NCBI GenBank assembly: GCA_009691855.1
Contig: SIAI01000032.1
Span: 1 to 53,144, forward strand
Direction of reading: 5' to 3'
Origin: Planctomycetota bacterium
GTDB taxonomy: Bacteria > Planctomycetota > UBA1135 > GCA-002686595
Length of the DNA stretch: 53,144 nucleotides
The notes under the pieces: generated by a model
Seen by the model: the letters and a program-made list of their open reading frames with translations, nothing else
Database searches by the model: none
Told to the model about the DNA's origin: nothing
Program-made: the position numbers and the translations under genes
Part shown: positions 15,998 to 24,499 of the stretch, one piece after another
Layout: every line of letters begins with the position of its first letter
Position numbering within the stretch: the stretch's first letter is position 1

Positions 15998-18649
15998 ATG
16001 AGTGAGCCCTCGCTGGAGGTCCTGTTCGAGCGCTACCGCGCGCAGGGCGAGCTGGAAGCGCTGGGCGCGGTCTTCGACCGCACCGCGCCCGAGCTCTTGG
16101 CGCTCGCCATGCACCTCGTGCGCGATCCGGTCGAGGCCGAGGACCTCGTGCAGACGACGTTCGTTGCCGCGATCGAGGGCGCGCGCTCGTTCGAGGGCGG
16201 GCGGCGCCTCGAGCCGTGGCTGGCGGGCATCCTGGCGCGTCAGGCGGCGCGCGCGCACCGCGAGCGCGGGCGCACGCCGGATCCGGCGCGGCTCGAACGC
16301 GCCGACAGCGTCGATCCACTGGAGCACGCCGAGCGGCGCGAGCTCTCCGTGGCCCTGGCGCGCGGACTGGGCGAGCTCTCGCCGCCGTACCGCGAGGTGC
16401 TCGAGCGCTACCTCGCCGGCGAGAAGCCGCTCGACATCGCGCGCTCCGCCGGCCGCGCGCCCGGCGCGGTGCGCATGCAGATCCTGCGCGCGCTCGAGAA
16501 GCTGCGGCGCATCTTGCCGGCGGGTCTGTACGGGGTCGTGCCGCTCGCGCGCGCACCGCGCGGGCTCGACGTCCTGCGCAGCGAGGTCCTACGTCAAGGC
16601 GGACTCGCGCTCGGCGCGGGTACGGCCGCGGTCGCTGCTCCCATCCTCGGAGGTCTGCTCGTGTCCACCAAGGTCGTGCTCTCTGTCGCCGCTGCCGCGG
16701 CGCTCGCGCTCGTGTTCCTGCTGCGCTCGACGCGCGAAACCACGCCGCACGAGCTCGTCGCGAACGCGGAGAGCGCTGTGCCCGCCGCGGCGCCGGCGGA
16801 GCTCGCGCCCACGACGAACAACGTGCGCGCGCCGGAGCGCGAGCCGGCGAGCGTCACCCCGCCCGCGGTCCAACCCGCGCCGACGCCCGCCGCCGCTCCG
16901 ACGGAGCCCGCGAGCGCGAGCGGGGTGTTTCTCGTCGGCGCGCTCCTGGGTCTGGACGGGCTCGCGCCGAGTGAGGTCGAGATTGCGGTGGAGGGAATCG
17001 AGCGCAAGACCCATGGCTCGCGCGACGGGCGCTACGCATTCGACGTGAGCGCGCTCGTGCAGGCGCCCGGGGGCGCGCCGGCGGCGCTGTACGTCGAGGC
17101 CGTGCACCCTGCCGGCCGGCGCGTGACGCTCGAGTACGCGCTGCGTGACGGCGTGCGCGCGGCCGATCCGGCGCGGCGGACCGAGCTCGTCCTCGACCTC
17201 GACCTGTCGGCGCGCACGGCGGTCGCCGGTCGCGTCGAGGTCGGTGCGGGGCTGGCGCTCGCGGACGTGCGCGTCGCGCTCGCGCGTCCGGTGCGCGGGG
17301 ACGAGGACCAGCTCGATGGCGAACCCGTCGCCAAGGGCTCGTGCGACGCGCAGGGCCGCTTCCTCCTCTTTCCGCGCGATCCGGGCGAGTACGTCGTCGT
17401 TGCGCACGCGTGGGGCGCGCCGGCGGCGGTGGCGCGCGTGCGCGCGGCCGAGGGCGAGGTGGCGGACGCCGGCGCGCTCCTCCTCGCGCAGGGCGGCGTT
17501 GCCATCGAGGGCGTGGTGCACGTGCCGTTCGAAGCCAGCGTAGAGCGGTGGCACGTGCGCGCCGTACGCACGGATGTGCCGCGCGCGCTGCCCGCGTGGG
17601 AAGGCGTGGTCCTGTGCACGGCCGAGCCGCGCGTCCGCGAGGGAGTCGCGCGTCCCGACGCGAATGGCTTCTTCCGGATCGCGGGGCTCGATCCGGGGCG
17701 CTATACGCTGAGCGTCGTGCGAGGGGACGGGCCGGAGATCTTCTTGCCGTCGCCAAGAACCGAGGTGAGCGCGCCGGCGTCCGGGGTGGTGGTCGGCGAG
17801 AATCTAGGCTGTGCACGGATCACGCTGAGGTGCGAGGGCAGCGCACCCGACGTGGTCGGGCTCGGGGTCCAGTGCGACGGCTTCATGGAGTCACGCGGCG
17901 GTCTCCGGTGCGCCGACGAGATGGTGGTGGTCGCGGATCGTGACCTGGCGTACACGCTGTCGGCCTTCGCGGCAGGACATGCGAAGGCCGAGGGCGTCCT
18001 GCCGCCGCCGCGCGCGACGGAGGAGCGGCTGGAGCTCGTGCTCCCGCCGAACGTCGAGTACGGCGCGCTCGAGCTTGCCTGGACGCTTGCCCCGGGGCTC
18101 GTCGCGCCCGAGCACGTGACCGCGCACTGGCGGCGCGAGGGGCAGGAGGGCGAGGCGACCGCGAAGGCGAGCGCCAGCGGCTGTCGCTTCGAGAACTGGC
18201 TGCCCGGGCGCTACTCGATGACGCTCGAGCCGCGCGGCGATCCGTGGGAGCCGGCGACGAGCGCGTTCTGCACGGCGCCGTTCGAGGTCGAGCTCGCCGC
18301 GGACCGCACCGCGCACGCGACCGTCGAGTGGCTCGCCGGCGGGGACGTGCGCTTCGCGCCCGACGCGAGCGCGCTGCCGCCCGAGCTCTCCTCGCTGAAC
18401 GCGCGCGTCCTCGACGCGCAGGGACGTGCGCTCGCCGTGCGCTTCGTGCAGCGCACCTACGTCTATGGCGAGGTCCAGATCCGCTCGTGGACCGGCGCCA
18501 TGGCGCTGCGCGGCACGAGCGAGCTACAGCCGAGTCTGGCGCCGGGCGCCTACCAGCTCGTGCTCTCGGAGAACGACGCCGAGCTCGTGCGCGTGCCGTT
18601 CACGATCGTGGCCGGCCAGACGGTCGAGGTCGCGTTCGTCGTGCCGTAG
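15998..18649 (+). CDS. ECF sigma factor fused to a membrane helix and exported domains
   Basis: 883 residues from ATG 15998. Residues 1-175 are an ECF sigma factor: region 2 with EAEDLVQTTFVAAIEGARSF and region 4 with LSPPYREVLERYLAGEKPLD and a recognition helix ending in MQILRALEKLRRILP. A hydrophobic pair at about 203-243 (GTAAVAAPILGGLLV; VVLSVAAAAALALVFLL) should span the membrane. A Pro/Ala-rich linker follows, then about 580 residues of carboxypeptidase-regulatory-like beta domains outside (DAQGRFLLFPRDPGEYVVVA, DANGFFRIAGLDPGRYTLSV). A membrane-bound sigma factor sensing an outside ligand through its own tail is one reading. How the sigma part would be released is unknown. Confidence 0.85.
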   Translation: MSEPSLEVLFERYRAQGELEALGAVFDRTAPELLALAMHLVRDPVEAEDLVQTTFVAAIEGARSFEGGRRLEPWLAGILARQAARAHRERGRTPDPARLERADSVDPLEHAERRELSVALARGLGELSPPYREVLERYLAGEKPLDIARSAGRAPGAVRMQILRALEKLRRILPAGLYGVVPLARAPRGLDVLRSEVLRQGGLALGAGTAAVAAPILGGLLVSTKVVLSVAAAAALALVFLLRSTRETTPHELVANAESAVPAAAPAELAPTTNNVRAPEREPASVTPPAVQPAPTPAAAPTEPASASGVFLVGALLGLDGLAPSEVEIAVEGIERKTHGSRDGRYAFDVSALVQAPGGAPAALYVEAVHPAGRRVTLEYALRDGVRAADPARRTELVLDLDLSARTAVAGRVEVGAGLALADVRVALARPVRGDEDQLDGEPVAKGSCDAQGRFLLFPRDPGEYVVVAHAWGAPAAVARVRAAEGEVADAGALLLAQGGVAIEGVVHVPFEASVERWHVRAVRTDVPRALPAWEGVVLCTAEPRVREGVARPDANGFFRIAGLDPGRYTLSVVRGDGPEIFLPSPRTEVSAPASGVVVGENLGCARITLRCEGSAPDVVGLGVQCDGFMESRGGLRCADEMVVVADRDLAYTLSAFAAGHAKAEGVLPPPRATEERLELVLPPNVEYGALELAWTLAPGLVAPEHVTAHWRREGQEGEATAKASASGCRFENWLPGRYSMTLEPRGDPWEPATSAFCTAPFEVELAADRTAHATVEWLAGGDVRFAPDASALPPELSSLNARVLDAQGRALAVRFVQRTYVYGEVQIRSWTGAMALRGTSELQPSLAPGAYQLVLSENDAELVRVPFTIVAGQTVEVAFVVP

Positions 18650-18702
18650 CCCGCCTCGCCAGGGGTGCAAGAGACTCGCGCCCGGGGAATTCGCGACGCT
18701 AC

Positions 18703-18732
18703 GGATCCCCGCGCCGGTCCGGCGCGGGATCC
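18703..18732. terminator. Hairpin between convergent genes
   Basis: GGATCCCCGCGCCGG pairs with CCGGCGCGGGATCC around a single T, apart from one bulge. There is no clear T-run on either side, so it may be a Rho-independent stop of weak type or a 3' stabilising hairpin shared by both convergent transcripts. Confidence 0.45.
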
Positions 18733-18745
18733 GCGCGCGCTGCGC

Positions 18746-19504
18746 TCAGCGCTGGCGCGTCTTGCCGCCCGGGCCGCCCATCTGCATGCCCGCCATCGGA
18801 TCGAAGGGCTTCTCGGTCAGGCCCGTGGGCAGCTCGTAGAAGTCCGCGGCGGGTTCCTTGTCCTCGATCGAGACCACCTCTTCGCGCGACTTCATCTCGT
18901 GGCCCATCATCTTCTGCGAGCGCTCGATCAGGACCGGCATGCCGTCGATCTTCTTCATCTCGGCCGCCATGCTGCCGCCGAACGGGTTGCTGGCGCTGAG
19001 CGAGGCGTACATCTCCTGCCAGCCCGCGTGCTCGGCACCCAGGCCCTTTACGACCCACAGCTCCTGCGTCATCCCGCCGCCCATGGGCATGGACATGTTC
19101 ATCGTGAAGCGCGTCGCGTCCCAGTCCTTGATCTTCTTGGTCTCGGTCGTGGGCGTGACGGTGACCTTCATCTGCGCGCTCATCTGCTCCATCATCGGGG
19201 CCATCTCGGCCGGCATGTACTTCTTCAGGTCGATGGGCAGGTCGAGCGCCGTGTAGGTCTTGGCCTTGGCGTCGATCGTGTACAGCTTCTTCAGGTCGGC
19301 GCGCACGATCGTGATCGTGTCGCCCTCGTCCACGCGCAGGCGGTCCTTGCCGATCCACAGCACCTCGGTGGTGTCCTTGGCCGGCTGGGACTGACCCGGC
19401 ATCTCCATCGCGTCGGAGTGCTTCTGCTTGGTGACCACCAGGTCTCCGCACAGGGCGGGACCGGCGAGGGCGGCGATGAGCGCGAGGCTGCTGACGATCT
19501 TCAT
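18746..19504 (-). CDS. Secreted DUF4412-like protein, paralogue 1
   Basis: 252 residues with a signal peptide ending near GPALCGD. The mature part is a beta-rich domain with motifs shared with the neighbour at 19596: AKDTTEVLWIGKDRLRVDEG, LYTIDAKAKTYTALDLP, VTPTTETKKIKDWDATRFTM, SREEVVSIEDKEPAADFYEL. A Met/Gly-rich tail (DPMAGMQMGGPGGKTRQR) is unique to this copy. The pattern resembles DUF4412 proteins, which are periplasmic and of unknown role, with a lipoprotein-carrier-like fold expected. The gene is preceded by a promoter-like element also present before its paralogue. Confidence 0.8.
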   Translation of the reverse strand: MKIVSSLALIAALAGPALCGDLVVTKQKHSDAMEMPGQSQPAKDTTEVLWIGKDRLRVDEGDTITIVRADLKKLYTIDAKAKTYTALDLPIDLKKYMPAEMAPMMEQMSAQMKVTVTPTTETKKIKDWDATRFTMNMSMPMGGGMTQELWVVKGLGAEHAGWQEMYASLSASNPFGGSMAAEMKKIDGMPVLIERSQKMMGHEMKSREEVVSIEDKEPAADFYELPTGLTEKPFDPMAGMQMGGPGGKTRQR

Positions 19505-19539
19505 GGGAGTTCCCTGGGTGCGGGGTTCTGGACGACGCG

Positions 19540-19556
19540 CAGAGTCTATGTCGCCG
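19540..19556 (-). promoter_or_regulatory. Upstream element shared by the two DUF4412-like genes
   Basis: On the minus strand GGCGACATAGACTCTG lies about 40 bases before the start codon. Nearly the same sequence, GGCGACGTAGACTCTG, stands at the same distance before the paralogue at 20354 (near 20392-20408). TAGACT may be the -10 box. The -35 region is not conserved. Confidence 0.45.
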
Positions 19557-19595
19557 GCCCCTCGCGACGAAGTGGGCCGCGCGCGACAACGGAGT

Positions 19596-20354
19596 TCAGC
19601 GCGCGCCTTCTGTCTGCAACTGGCCGTTCGCCTTCAGCTCGGCCAGCGGGTCGAAGGGCGTCTCGGTCAGGCCCGCGGGCAGTTCGTAGAAGCCCGCCGC
19701 CGGCTCGCGCTCCTCGATCGAGACGACTTCCTCGCGCGAGTGCACCTCGCCGCCCAGCGCGCGGCGCGTGCGCTCCACGAGCACCGCCAAGCCGTCGAGC
19801 TGCGCCATCGCGGCCGCGATGACCGCCTCGAACGGGCTGCCGACGCCGAGCGCGGCGAACATCTCGCGCGAACCCGCGCGCTCGACCCCCAGGCCCTTGA
19901 CGACCCACAGCTCCTGCTGCGCGCCGCCGTGCCCGCCCACGCGCATCGTCATCGTGTGGCGCGTCGCCTCCCACGACTGGATCTTCTTGGTCTCGGTCGT
20001 GGGCGTCACCGTGACCTGGAATTGCGCGCTCAGCTGCTCCAGCATCGGCGCCATGTCCTCCGGCAGGTACTTCTTGGCGTCGAAGGGCAGCTCGACGACG
20101 GAGTAGCTCTTCGCCTTGGCGTCGATCCGGTACAGCTTCTTCAGGTCGAGGCGCACGAGCGTGAGCGCGTCGCCCTCCTCGACGCGCATCCGCTCGGCGC
20201 CGAGCCACAGCACTTCGGTCGTGTCCTTGGCGGGCTGGAGGCCGTTGGGCGTCTCCTGCGCGTCGACGTGCTTCTTCTTGGTGATCACCAGGTCGCCGCA
20301 CAGCGCGGGGCCGGTGAGGAGGACGACGAGTGCGAGGCTGCGGAGGACGTGCAT
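19596..20354 (-). CDS. Secreted DUF4412-like protein, paralogue 2
   Basis: 252 residues, tandem paralogue of the next gene downstream, with the same length and order of motifs: AKDTTEVLWLGAERMRVEEG, LYRIDAKAKSYSVVELPFD, VTPTTETKKIQSWEATRHTM, SREEVVSIEEREPAAGFYEL. The signal peptide is MHVLRSLALVVLLTGPALCG. The C-terminal Met-rich tail of paralogue 1 is replaced by LKANGQLQTEGAR. The 91 bases between the two genes carry the promoter-like element, so each copy probably has its own promoter. Function unknown. Confidence 0.8.
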   Translation of the reverse strand: MHVLRSLALVVLLTGPALCGDLVITKKKHVDAQETPNGLQPAKDTTEVLWLGAERMRVEEGDALTLVRLDLKKLYRIDAKAKSYSVVELPFDAKKYLPEDMAPMLEQLSAQFQVTVTPTTETKKIQSWEATRHTMTMRVGGHGGAQQELWVVKGLGVERAGSREMFAALGVGSPFEAVIAAAMAQLDGLAVLVERTRRALGGEVHSREEVVSIEEREPAAGFYELPAGLTETPFDPLAELKANGQLQTEGAR

Positions 20355-20520
20355 GGCGAGACTCCCCGGGGTTCGTCGTTGCGAGCGAACGCCAGAGTCT
20401 ACGTCGCCGCCCGCGGACAAGAGCGGCGCCCGGATCGTGAGCTCGGAGGGCGGGAGCGCGGGCTCGAAACGCGCGAAGCCGAACGGATTCGGCTCCGACA
20501 CGCACAGGGCCGTCTGCGCC

Positions 20521-20713
20521 CCGCAGGCGAGACCTCGGCGCGCTCGATCGCGGCGAGGAACGTCGCCTGCACCCGGTCCTCGGCGCCGTCGCGGGCCAGG
20601 TGGATCGCCAGGCGCAGCAGGCGCGGCGCGAGCGCGTCGAAGACCTGCGCCAGGCATTCCGGATCGCGGGTGCGGCGGTAGCGCACGAAGAGGGCGTCGG
20701 CGGCGGTCGGCAT
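20521..20713 (-). pseudogene. Decayed ECF sigma factor gene (N-terminal piece)
   Basis: From ATG 20713 the minus strand encodes a sigma region 2 start closely matching the fusion at 15998: ALFVRYRRTRDPECLAQVFD aligns with VLFERYRAQGELEALGAVFD, and RVQATFLAAIE aligns with LVQTTFVAAIE. Two to three residues are missing in the AEDLVQ area. After about 65 residues the frame turns into unrelated sequence that runs to a stop at 20399. Another frame just downstream (EPNPFGFARFEPALPPSELT) looks protein-like and may be a joined remnant. Regions 3 and 4 are absent, so it cannot work as a sigma factor. Confidence 0.6.
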
Positions 20714-20821
20714 CGGGCTTCCGGACGTTTGCACGGCGCTCGCCGACGTTACAGGCAACCCGGCGCTTCGAGGCCGCGCTCCCGGCCGCTATCTTGTTCG
20801 CCCCTCTGCTTCGCCCCCCCC

Positions 20822-21841
20822 GTGCAGGAACCCGTGACCGAGCTCGAGATCCGCGACCCCGATCCTGATCCCCACGCGCCCGGCGGGGCCGAGATGGCCG
20901 TGGGCAGCGGGGAGGGCTCGGACGGCGACGAGGGGCCCTACAAAAACCTGCTCGTGCCGCTGGTGGTCGTGCCGGCGCTGATCGTGATGGTGCTGGTGCT
21001 CGTGTTCGTGCTGTTCGGCGCGGTGGCGGGCAAGGAGGACTCGCCGCGCGAGAACCTCGACCGGGTGCTGAACGGCGGCTTCAACGAGCGCAAGCAGGCG
21101 GCCTTCAACCTGGTGCGCCAGGTGATCGAGTACGAGCAGGCGCGCGCGGCCGGCCAGGTGAGCGAGTGGGACATCGGCGCGGACTTCCTGCCCAGTCTGC
21201 GCCAGGCGCGTCAGTCGATCGCGGCAATGGAGAGCGACAAGGACGTGGCCATCCCGCTGGTCCTGTCGAGCCTTCTGGCGCAGCTCGGCGAACCCGAGGG
21301 CGTCGAGCAGCTGGCGGAGATGACGCAGCTCGAGGAGCGCCTCGATCCGGCGCGCGAGTACCGCATGTACTCGGCCATGACCCTCGGCGCGATCGGCGCC
21401 CGCCTCGGGCCGGCCGAGCGCGAGCTGGCGGCGGCCGCGCTCATCCGTCTGCTCGACGACGCCGACCCCGGCCTGGTGCTGGTCGCCATCGCCGGGCTGC
21501 AGAATCTGCCCTCCGAGGCGACCGTGCCGGCCCTGCGCGGGCGCCTGACGAGCGGGGTGCTGGAGCAGCGCGCCAGCGCGGCGTTATCGCTGGCGACCCT
21601 GAAGGACGCCACGGGCGCCGAGGTGCTGCGCGAGATGCTGGAGCTCGCTCCCTACGAGGCTGAGCGCGCCCTCGATGCGCACAAGTGGCCCGCCCCGCGG
21701 GTCAGCGAGAGCCGCTGCAAGGCCCTGGCGGCGCTGCTCGCCCTCGGGCGGGCGCCGAGCGCCGAGGACCTGCGCCGGCTGGCGGCCGAGGACCTCGACC
21801 CGAACGTCCGCAAGCTGGCCGCCGAGGCCGCCGCGCAGTAG
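20822..21841 (+). CDS. Membrane-anchored HEAT-repeat protein, first gene of the bc operon
   Basis: About 339 residues if started at GTG 20822 (GTG 20834 is an alternative). An acidic cytoplasmic N-terminus is followed by one membrane helix (LLVPLVVVPALIVMVLVLVF, about 43-68) and then HEAT/Armadillo-type helical repeats outside (VAIPLVLSSLLAQLGEPEGV, LVLVAIAGLQNLPSEATVPA, LRRLAAEDLDPNVRKLAAEA). It is 166 bases ahead of the Rieske gene in the same direction. A role in assembly or scaffolding of the respiratory complex is an inference from position. Confidence 0.75.
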   Translation: MQEPVTELEIRDPDPDPHAPGGAEMAVGSGEGSDGDEGPYKNLLVPLVVVPALIVMVLVLVFVLFGAVAGKEDSPRENLDRVLNGGFNERKQAAFNLVRQVIEYEQARAAGQVSEWDIGADFLPSLRQARQSIAAMESDKDVAIPLVLSSLLAQLGEPEGVEQLAEMTQLEERLDPAREYRMYSAMTLGAIGARLGPAERELAAAALIRLLDDADPGLVLVAIAGLQNLPSEATVPALRGRLTSGVLEQRASAALSLATLKDATGAEVLREMLELAPYEAERALDAHKWPAPRVSESRCKALAALLALGRAPSAEDLRRLAAEDLDPNVRKLAAEAAAQ

Positions 21842-22007
21842 CCGGCGGAGCCGGATTGGCGCCGCAGGCTTGCAGATCGACCCCCGCGCCACCATCCTGA
21901 TGCCCCGTTTCGTCCCCCTGGAATCTCCCGCCGCCTCCGGCCCACCCCTGCAGTCCTGCGGACTCGCGCCTCGACCCAGGGCGCGAGGCGCCGACCGACC
22001 CTGAACC

Positions 22008-22592
22008 GTGGCAGAAACCGCTGACGTCAAGGAATCGAAGAGCGACGCCTCCGAGGGCGCCGCGCGCGCACCGGAGCTGGTCCGTTCCCCGCTGCGCGGC
22101 GAGGTCTCGCGTCGGGGCTTCCTGTCGACCCTCGGCTTCGGCTGGGCCGTGTTCACCGGCGCCTCGGCCGGGATGCTCGGCGCGATGGGGCGTTTCATGT
22201 TCCCCAACGTGCTGTTCGAGCCGCCCCAGGAGTTCAAGGCGGGCTTCCCCGAGGACTTCGCGGTGGACGCGGTGGACGAGCGCTTCAAGGCCTCCTACGG
22301 CTGCTGGATCGTGCGCGAGCCGGGGGGCTTCTACGCGCTCTCGACCACCTGCACGCACCTCGGCTGCACGCCCAACTGGCTGTCGGCGGACGAGAAGTTC
22401 AAGTGCCCGTGCCACGGCTCGGGCTTCGTCAAGACCGGCATCAACATCGAGGGCCCGGCGCCGCGGCCGTTGGAGCGCTACAAGATCCTGCTGGCCGAGG
22501 ACGGCCAGCTGCTGATCGACAAGAACACGAAGTATCAGCAGGAGAAGGGCCAGTGGGAGCTCGACGGCGCCTACTTGCCTTACACCGCGTAG
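22008..22592 (+). CDS. Rieske iron-sulfur protein of a cytochrome bc complex
   Basis: 194 residues from GTG 22008. The N-terminus carries a twin-arginine-type SRRGFLSTLG ahead of a hydrophobic segment (WAVFTGASAGMLGAM) that should both export and anchor it. The 2Fe-2S ligands are in CTHLGC (115-120) and CPCHGSGF (133-140). The last 25 residues are hydrophilic. It accepts electrons from quinol at the Qo site of the adjacent cytochrome b and passes them to a c-type heme. The next gene, cytochrome b, begins 31 bases downstream. Confidence 0.92.
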   Translation: MAETADVKESKSDASEGAARAPELVRSPLRGEVSRRGFLSTLGFGWAVFTGASAGMLGAMGRFMFPNVLFEPPQEFKAGFPEDFAVDAVDERFKASYGCWIVREPGGFYALSTTCTHLGCTPNWLSADEKFKCPCHGSGFVKTGINIEGPAPRPLERYKILLAEDGQLLIDKNTKYQQEKGQWELDGAYLPYTA

Positions 22593-22623
22593 CCCGTTCG
22601 ACAAAGAGACTCTTCCCCGCGCG

Positions 22624-23400
22624 ATGCAGAAGCTCCTCCAGGCCGTCCGTGACACGCAGATCTGGCGTTCGATCTTTCGCCACGGCTACCCGGACACGCC
22701 GCGCAACCGCACGCTGGCGGTGCTCTCGAACACGTTCCTGCACCTGCACCCGGTCAAGGTGCGGCGCAGCGGGATCCGGCTCTCCTACACCTGGTGCATG
22801 GGAGGACTGACGTTCTTCCTGTTCCTGGTGGAGACGATCACGGGTCTGCTGCTGATGTTCTATTACCGGCCCACGGCCGAGCTGGCCTACCAGGACATCA
22901 TCGGCATCCGCGAGCACGTCGCCCTGGGCGTGATGCGCGAGGCGCACCGCTGGGCGGCGCACATGATGGTGATCACGGTGTGGCTGCACATGTACCGGGT
23001 CTTCCTGACGGGCTCGTACAAACCGCCGCGCGAGTTCAACTGGAACGTGGGCGTGATCCTGCTCGTGCTCACGCTGCTCTTGTCGTTCACCGGGTACCTG
23101 TTGCCCTGGGACCAGCTGGCGGTGTGGGCCATCACGGTGGGCTCGAACATGGCGCGCGCGACGCCGTTCCTCGGGCACGAGGGCCCGGGCGCGTCGCTGC
23201 TCAGCTTCGGCGGGCTCAACTTCGTGCACGCCGGCGACGACGCGCGCTTCGGCCTGCTGGCCGGACGCTTCGTGGGCGAGGGCGCGCTGTTGCGCTTCTA
23301 CGTGCTGCACTGCGTCGGCCTGCCACTCGCGGCGGCCACGCTGATGGCGATCCACTTCTGGCGCGTGCGCAAGGACGGCGGCATCTCGGGGCCGCTGTAG
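22624..23400 (+). CDS. Cytochrome b (b6-like N-terminal part)
   Basis: 258 residues, four membrane helices. Two heme-b pairs of His are visible: HRWAAHMMVITVWLHMYRVF supplies the helix-B ligands with partners in the helix-D stretch (FYVLHCVGLPLAAATLMAIH). The Qo signatures GYLLPWDQLA and FYYRP are present. It is the short, split b6-type protein, with the remainder encoded by the next gene. It forms the quinol-oxidising core with the Rieske protein. Confidence 0.93.
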   Translation: MQKLLQAVRDTQIWRSIFRHGYPDTPRNRTLAVLSNTFLHLHPVKVRRSGIRLSYTWCMGGLTFFLFLVETITGLLLMFYYRPTAELAYQDIIGIREHVALGVMREAHRWAAHMMVITVWLHMYRVFLTGSYKPPREFNWNVGVILLVLTLLLSFTGYLLPWDQLAVWAITVGSNMARATPFLGHEGPGASLLSFGGLNFVHAGDDARFGLLAGRFVGEGALLRFYVLHCVGLPLAAATLMAIHFWRVRKDGGISGPL

Positions 23401-23413
23401 AGGAGGCAAGAAC

Positions 23414-24496
23414 GTGAACGAACTCCTCAAGAACGCCATCGACTGGATGTTCGCGCCGACGCGCTACTTCCTCGGCAGCGTGCTCCTGCTCGCGGCGGTC
23501 TTCTACTTCCGCAAGGTCGTCAGCCGTCCGATCGTCATCGCGGCCGTCTTCGCGCTGGCCACGGGCTTCATGGTGTGGGCCGTGCGCGACCCGAACTTCC
23601 ACAAGATCATCACCAAGGGCGACAACATCCCGATCGTGATCTTGCTGGCCTCGGTGGTGTTCTTCTCCTGGCTGGCGCTGCGCCAGGCGGTGATCCACGA
23701 CGAGCGCAAGAAGCGCGGCGAACTCGGGCCGGAGCACGAGCTCGGCAAGCAGAAGGTCTTCACCTGGCCGGACCTGGTCTACACCGAGTTCATCTGCATC
23801 CTGCTGTTCACGGCGCTCTTGATCGTGTGGTCGATCGTGGTCGCGGCGCCGCTCGAGGAGCCGGCCGCCTCGGCGCGCACGCCCAACCCCTCCAAGGCGC
23901 CGTGGTACTTCCTCGGGCTGCAGGAGATGCTGGTCTACTTCGACCCGTGGCTGGCGGGCGTGGTGCTGCCGGGCTTCATCATCGTCGGTCTGTGCGCGAT
24001 CCCGTACCTCGACCCGAACCCCAAGGGCAACGGCTACTACACCTTCGAGGAGCGCCCCTTCGCGTGGGTGTTCTTCTGGGTCGGCTTCGTGCTCTTCTGG
24101 GTGCTGTTCGTGATCCTGGGCACGTTCCTGCGCGGGCCGAACTGGTCGTTCTTCGGACCCTTCGAGTTCTGGGACGTCCACAAGCTCGAGCCGCTGGTGA
24201 ACGTGGACCTGTCCACGTACGTCTGGGTCTACGGCCTGGGCCGGAACCTGCCCACCAACCCGCTCGTACGCGAGGCGCCGGGGATCATCGGTCTGCTGGG
24301 CTTCTTCGTGGTCATCCCGCCGCTGCTGGGCAAGACGTTGCTCAAGGGACTCGTCGGGCGCATGGGCTTCGTGCGCTACAACGTGTTCATGCACCTCTTG
24401 CTGTGGTTCGCGCTGCTGCCGCTGAAGATGCTGCTGCGCTGGACGGTGAACCTGAAGTACATCGTCGGCATCCCCGAGTGGTTCTTCAACGTGTGA
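23414..24496 (+). CDS. Cytochrome b subunit IV-like protein with extra helices
   Basis: 360 residues from GTG 23414, with a perfect AGGAGG seven bases upstream. The middle part matches the C-terminal half of cytochrome b/subunit IV: NPSKAPWYFLGLQEMLVYFD, followed by AGVVLPGFIIVGLCAIPYLD, where the PWYF motif replaces the Qo-site PEW(Y/F). Additional membrane helices precede it (FLGSVLLLAAVFYF, IPIVILLASVVFFSW), and more follow in the tail. It is about twice the size of PetD, so it includes fused accessory segments. Confidence 0.88.
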   Translation: MNELLKNAIDWMFAPTRYFLGSVLLLAAVFYFRKVVSRPIVIAAVFALATGFMVWAVRDPNFHKIITKGDNIPIVILLASVVFFSWLALRQAVIHDERKKRGELGPEHELGKQKVFTWPDLVYTEFICILLFTALLIVWSIVVAAPLEEPAASARTPNPSKAPWYFLGLQEMLVYFDPWLAGVVLPGFIIVGLCAIPYLDPNPKGNGYYTFEERPFAWVFFWVGFVLFWVLFVILGTFLRGPNWSFFGPFEFWDVHKLEPLVNVDLSTYVWVYGLGRNLPTNPLVREAPGIIGLLGFFVVIPPLLGKTLLKGLVGRMGFVRYNVFMHLLLWFALLPLKMLLRWTVNLKYIVGIPEWFFNV

Positions 24497-24499
24497 ACA

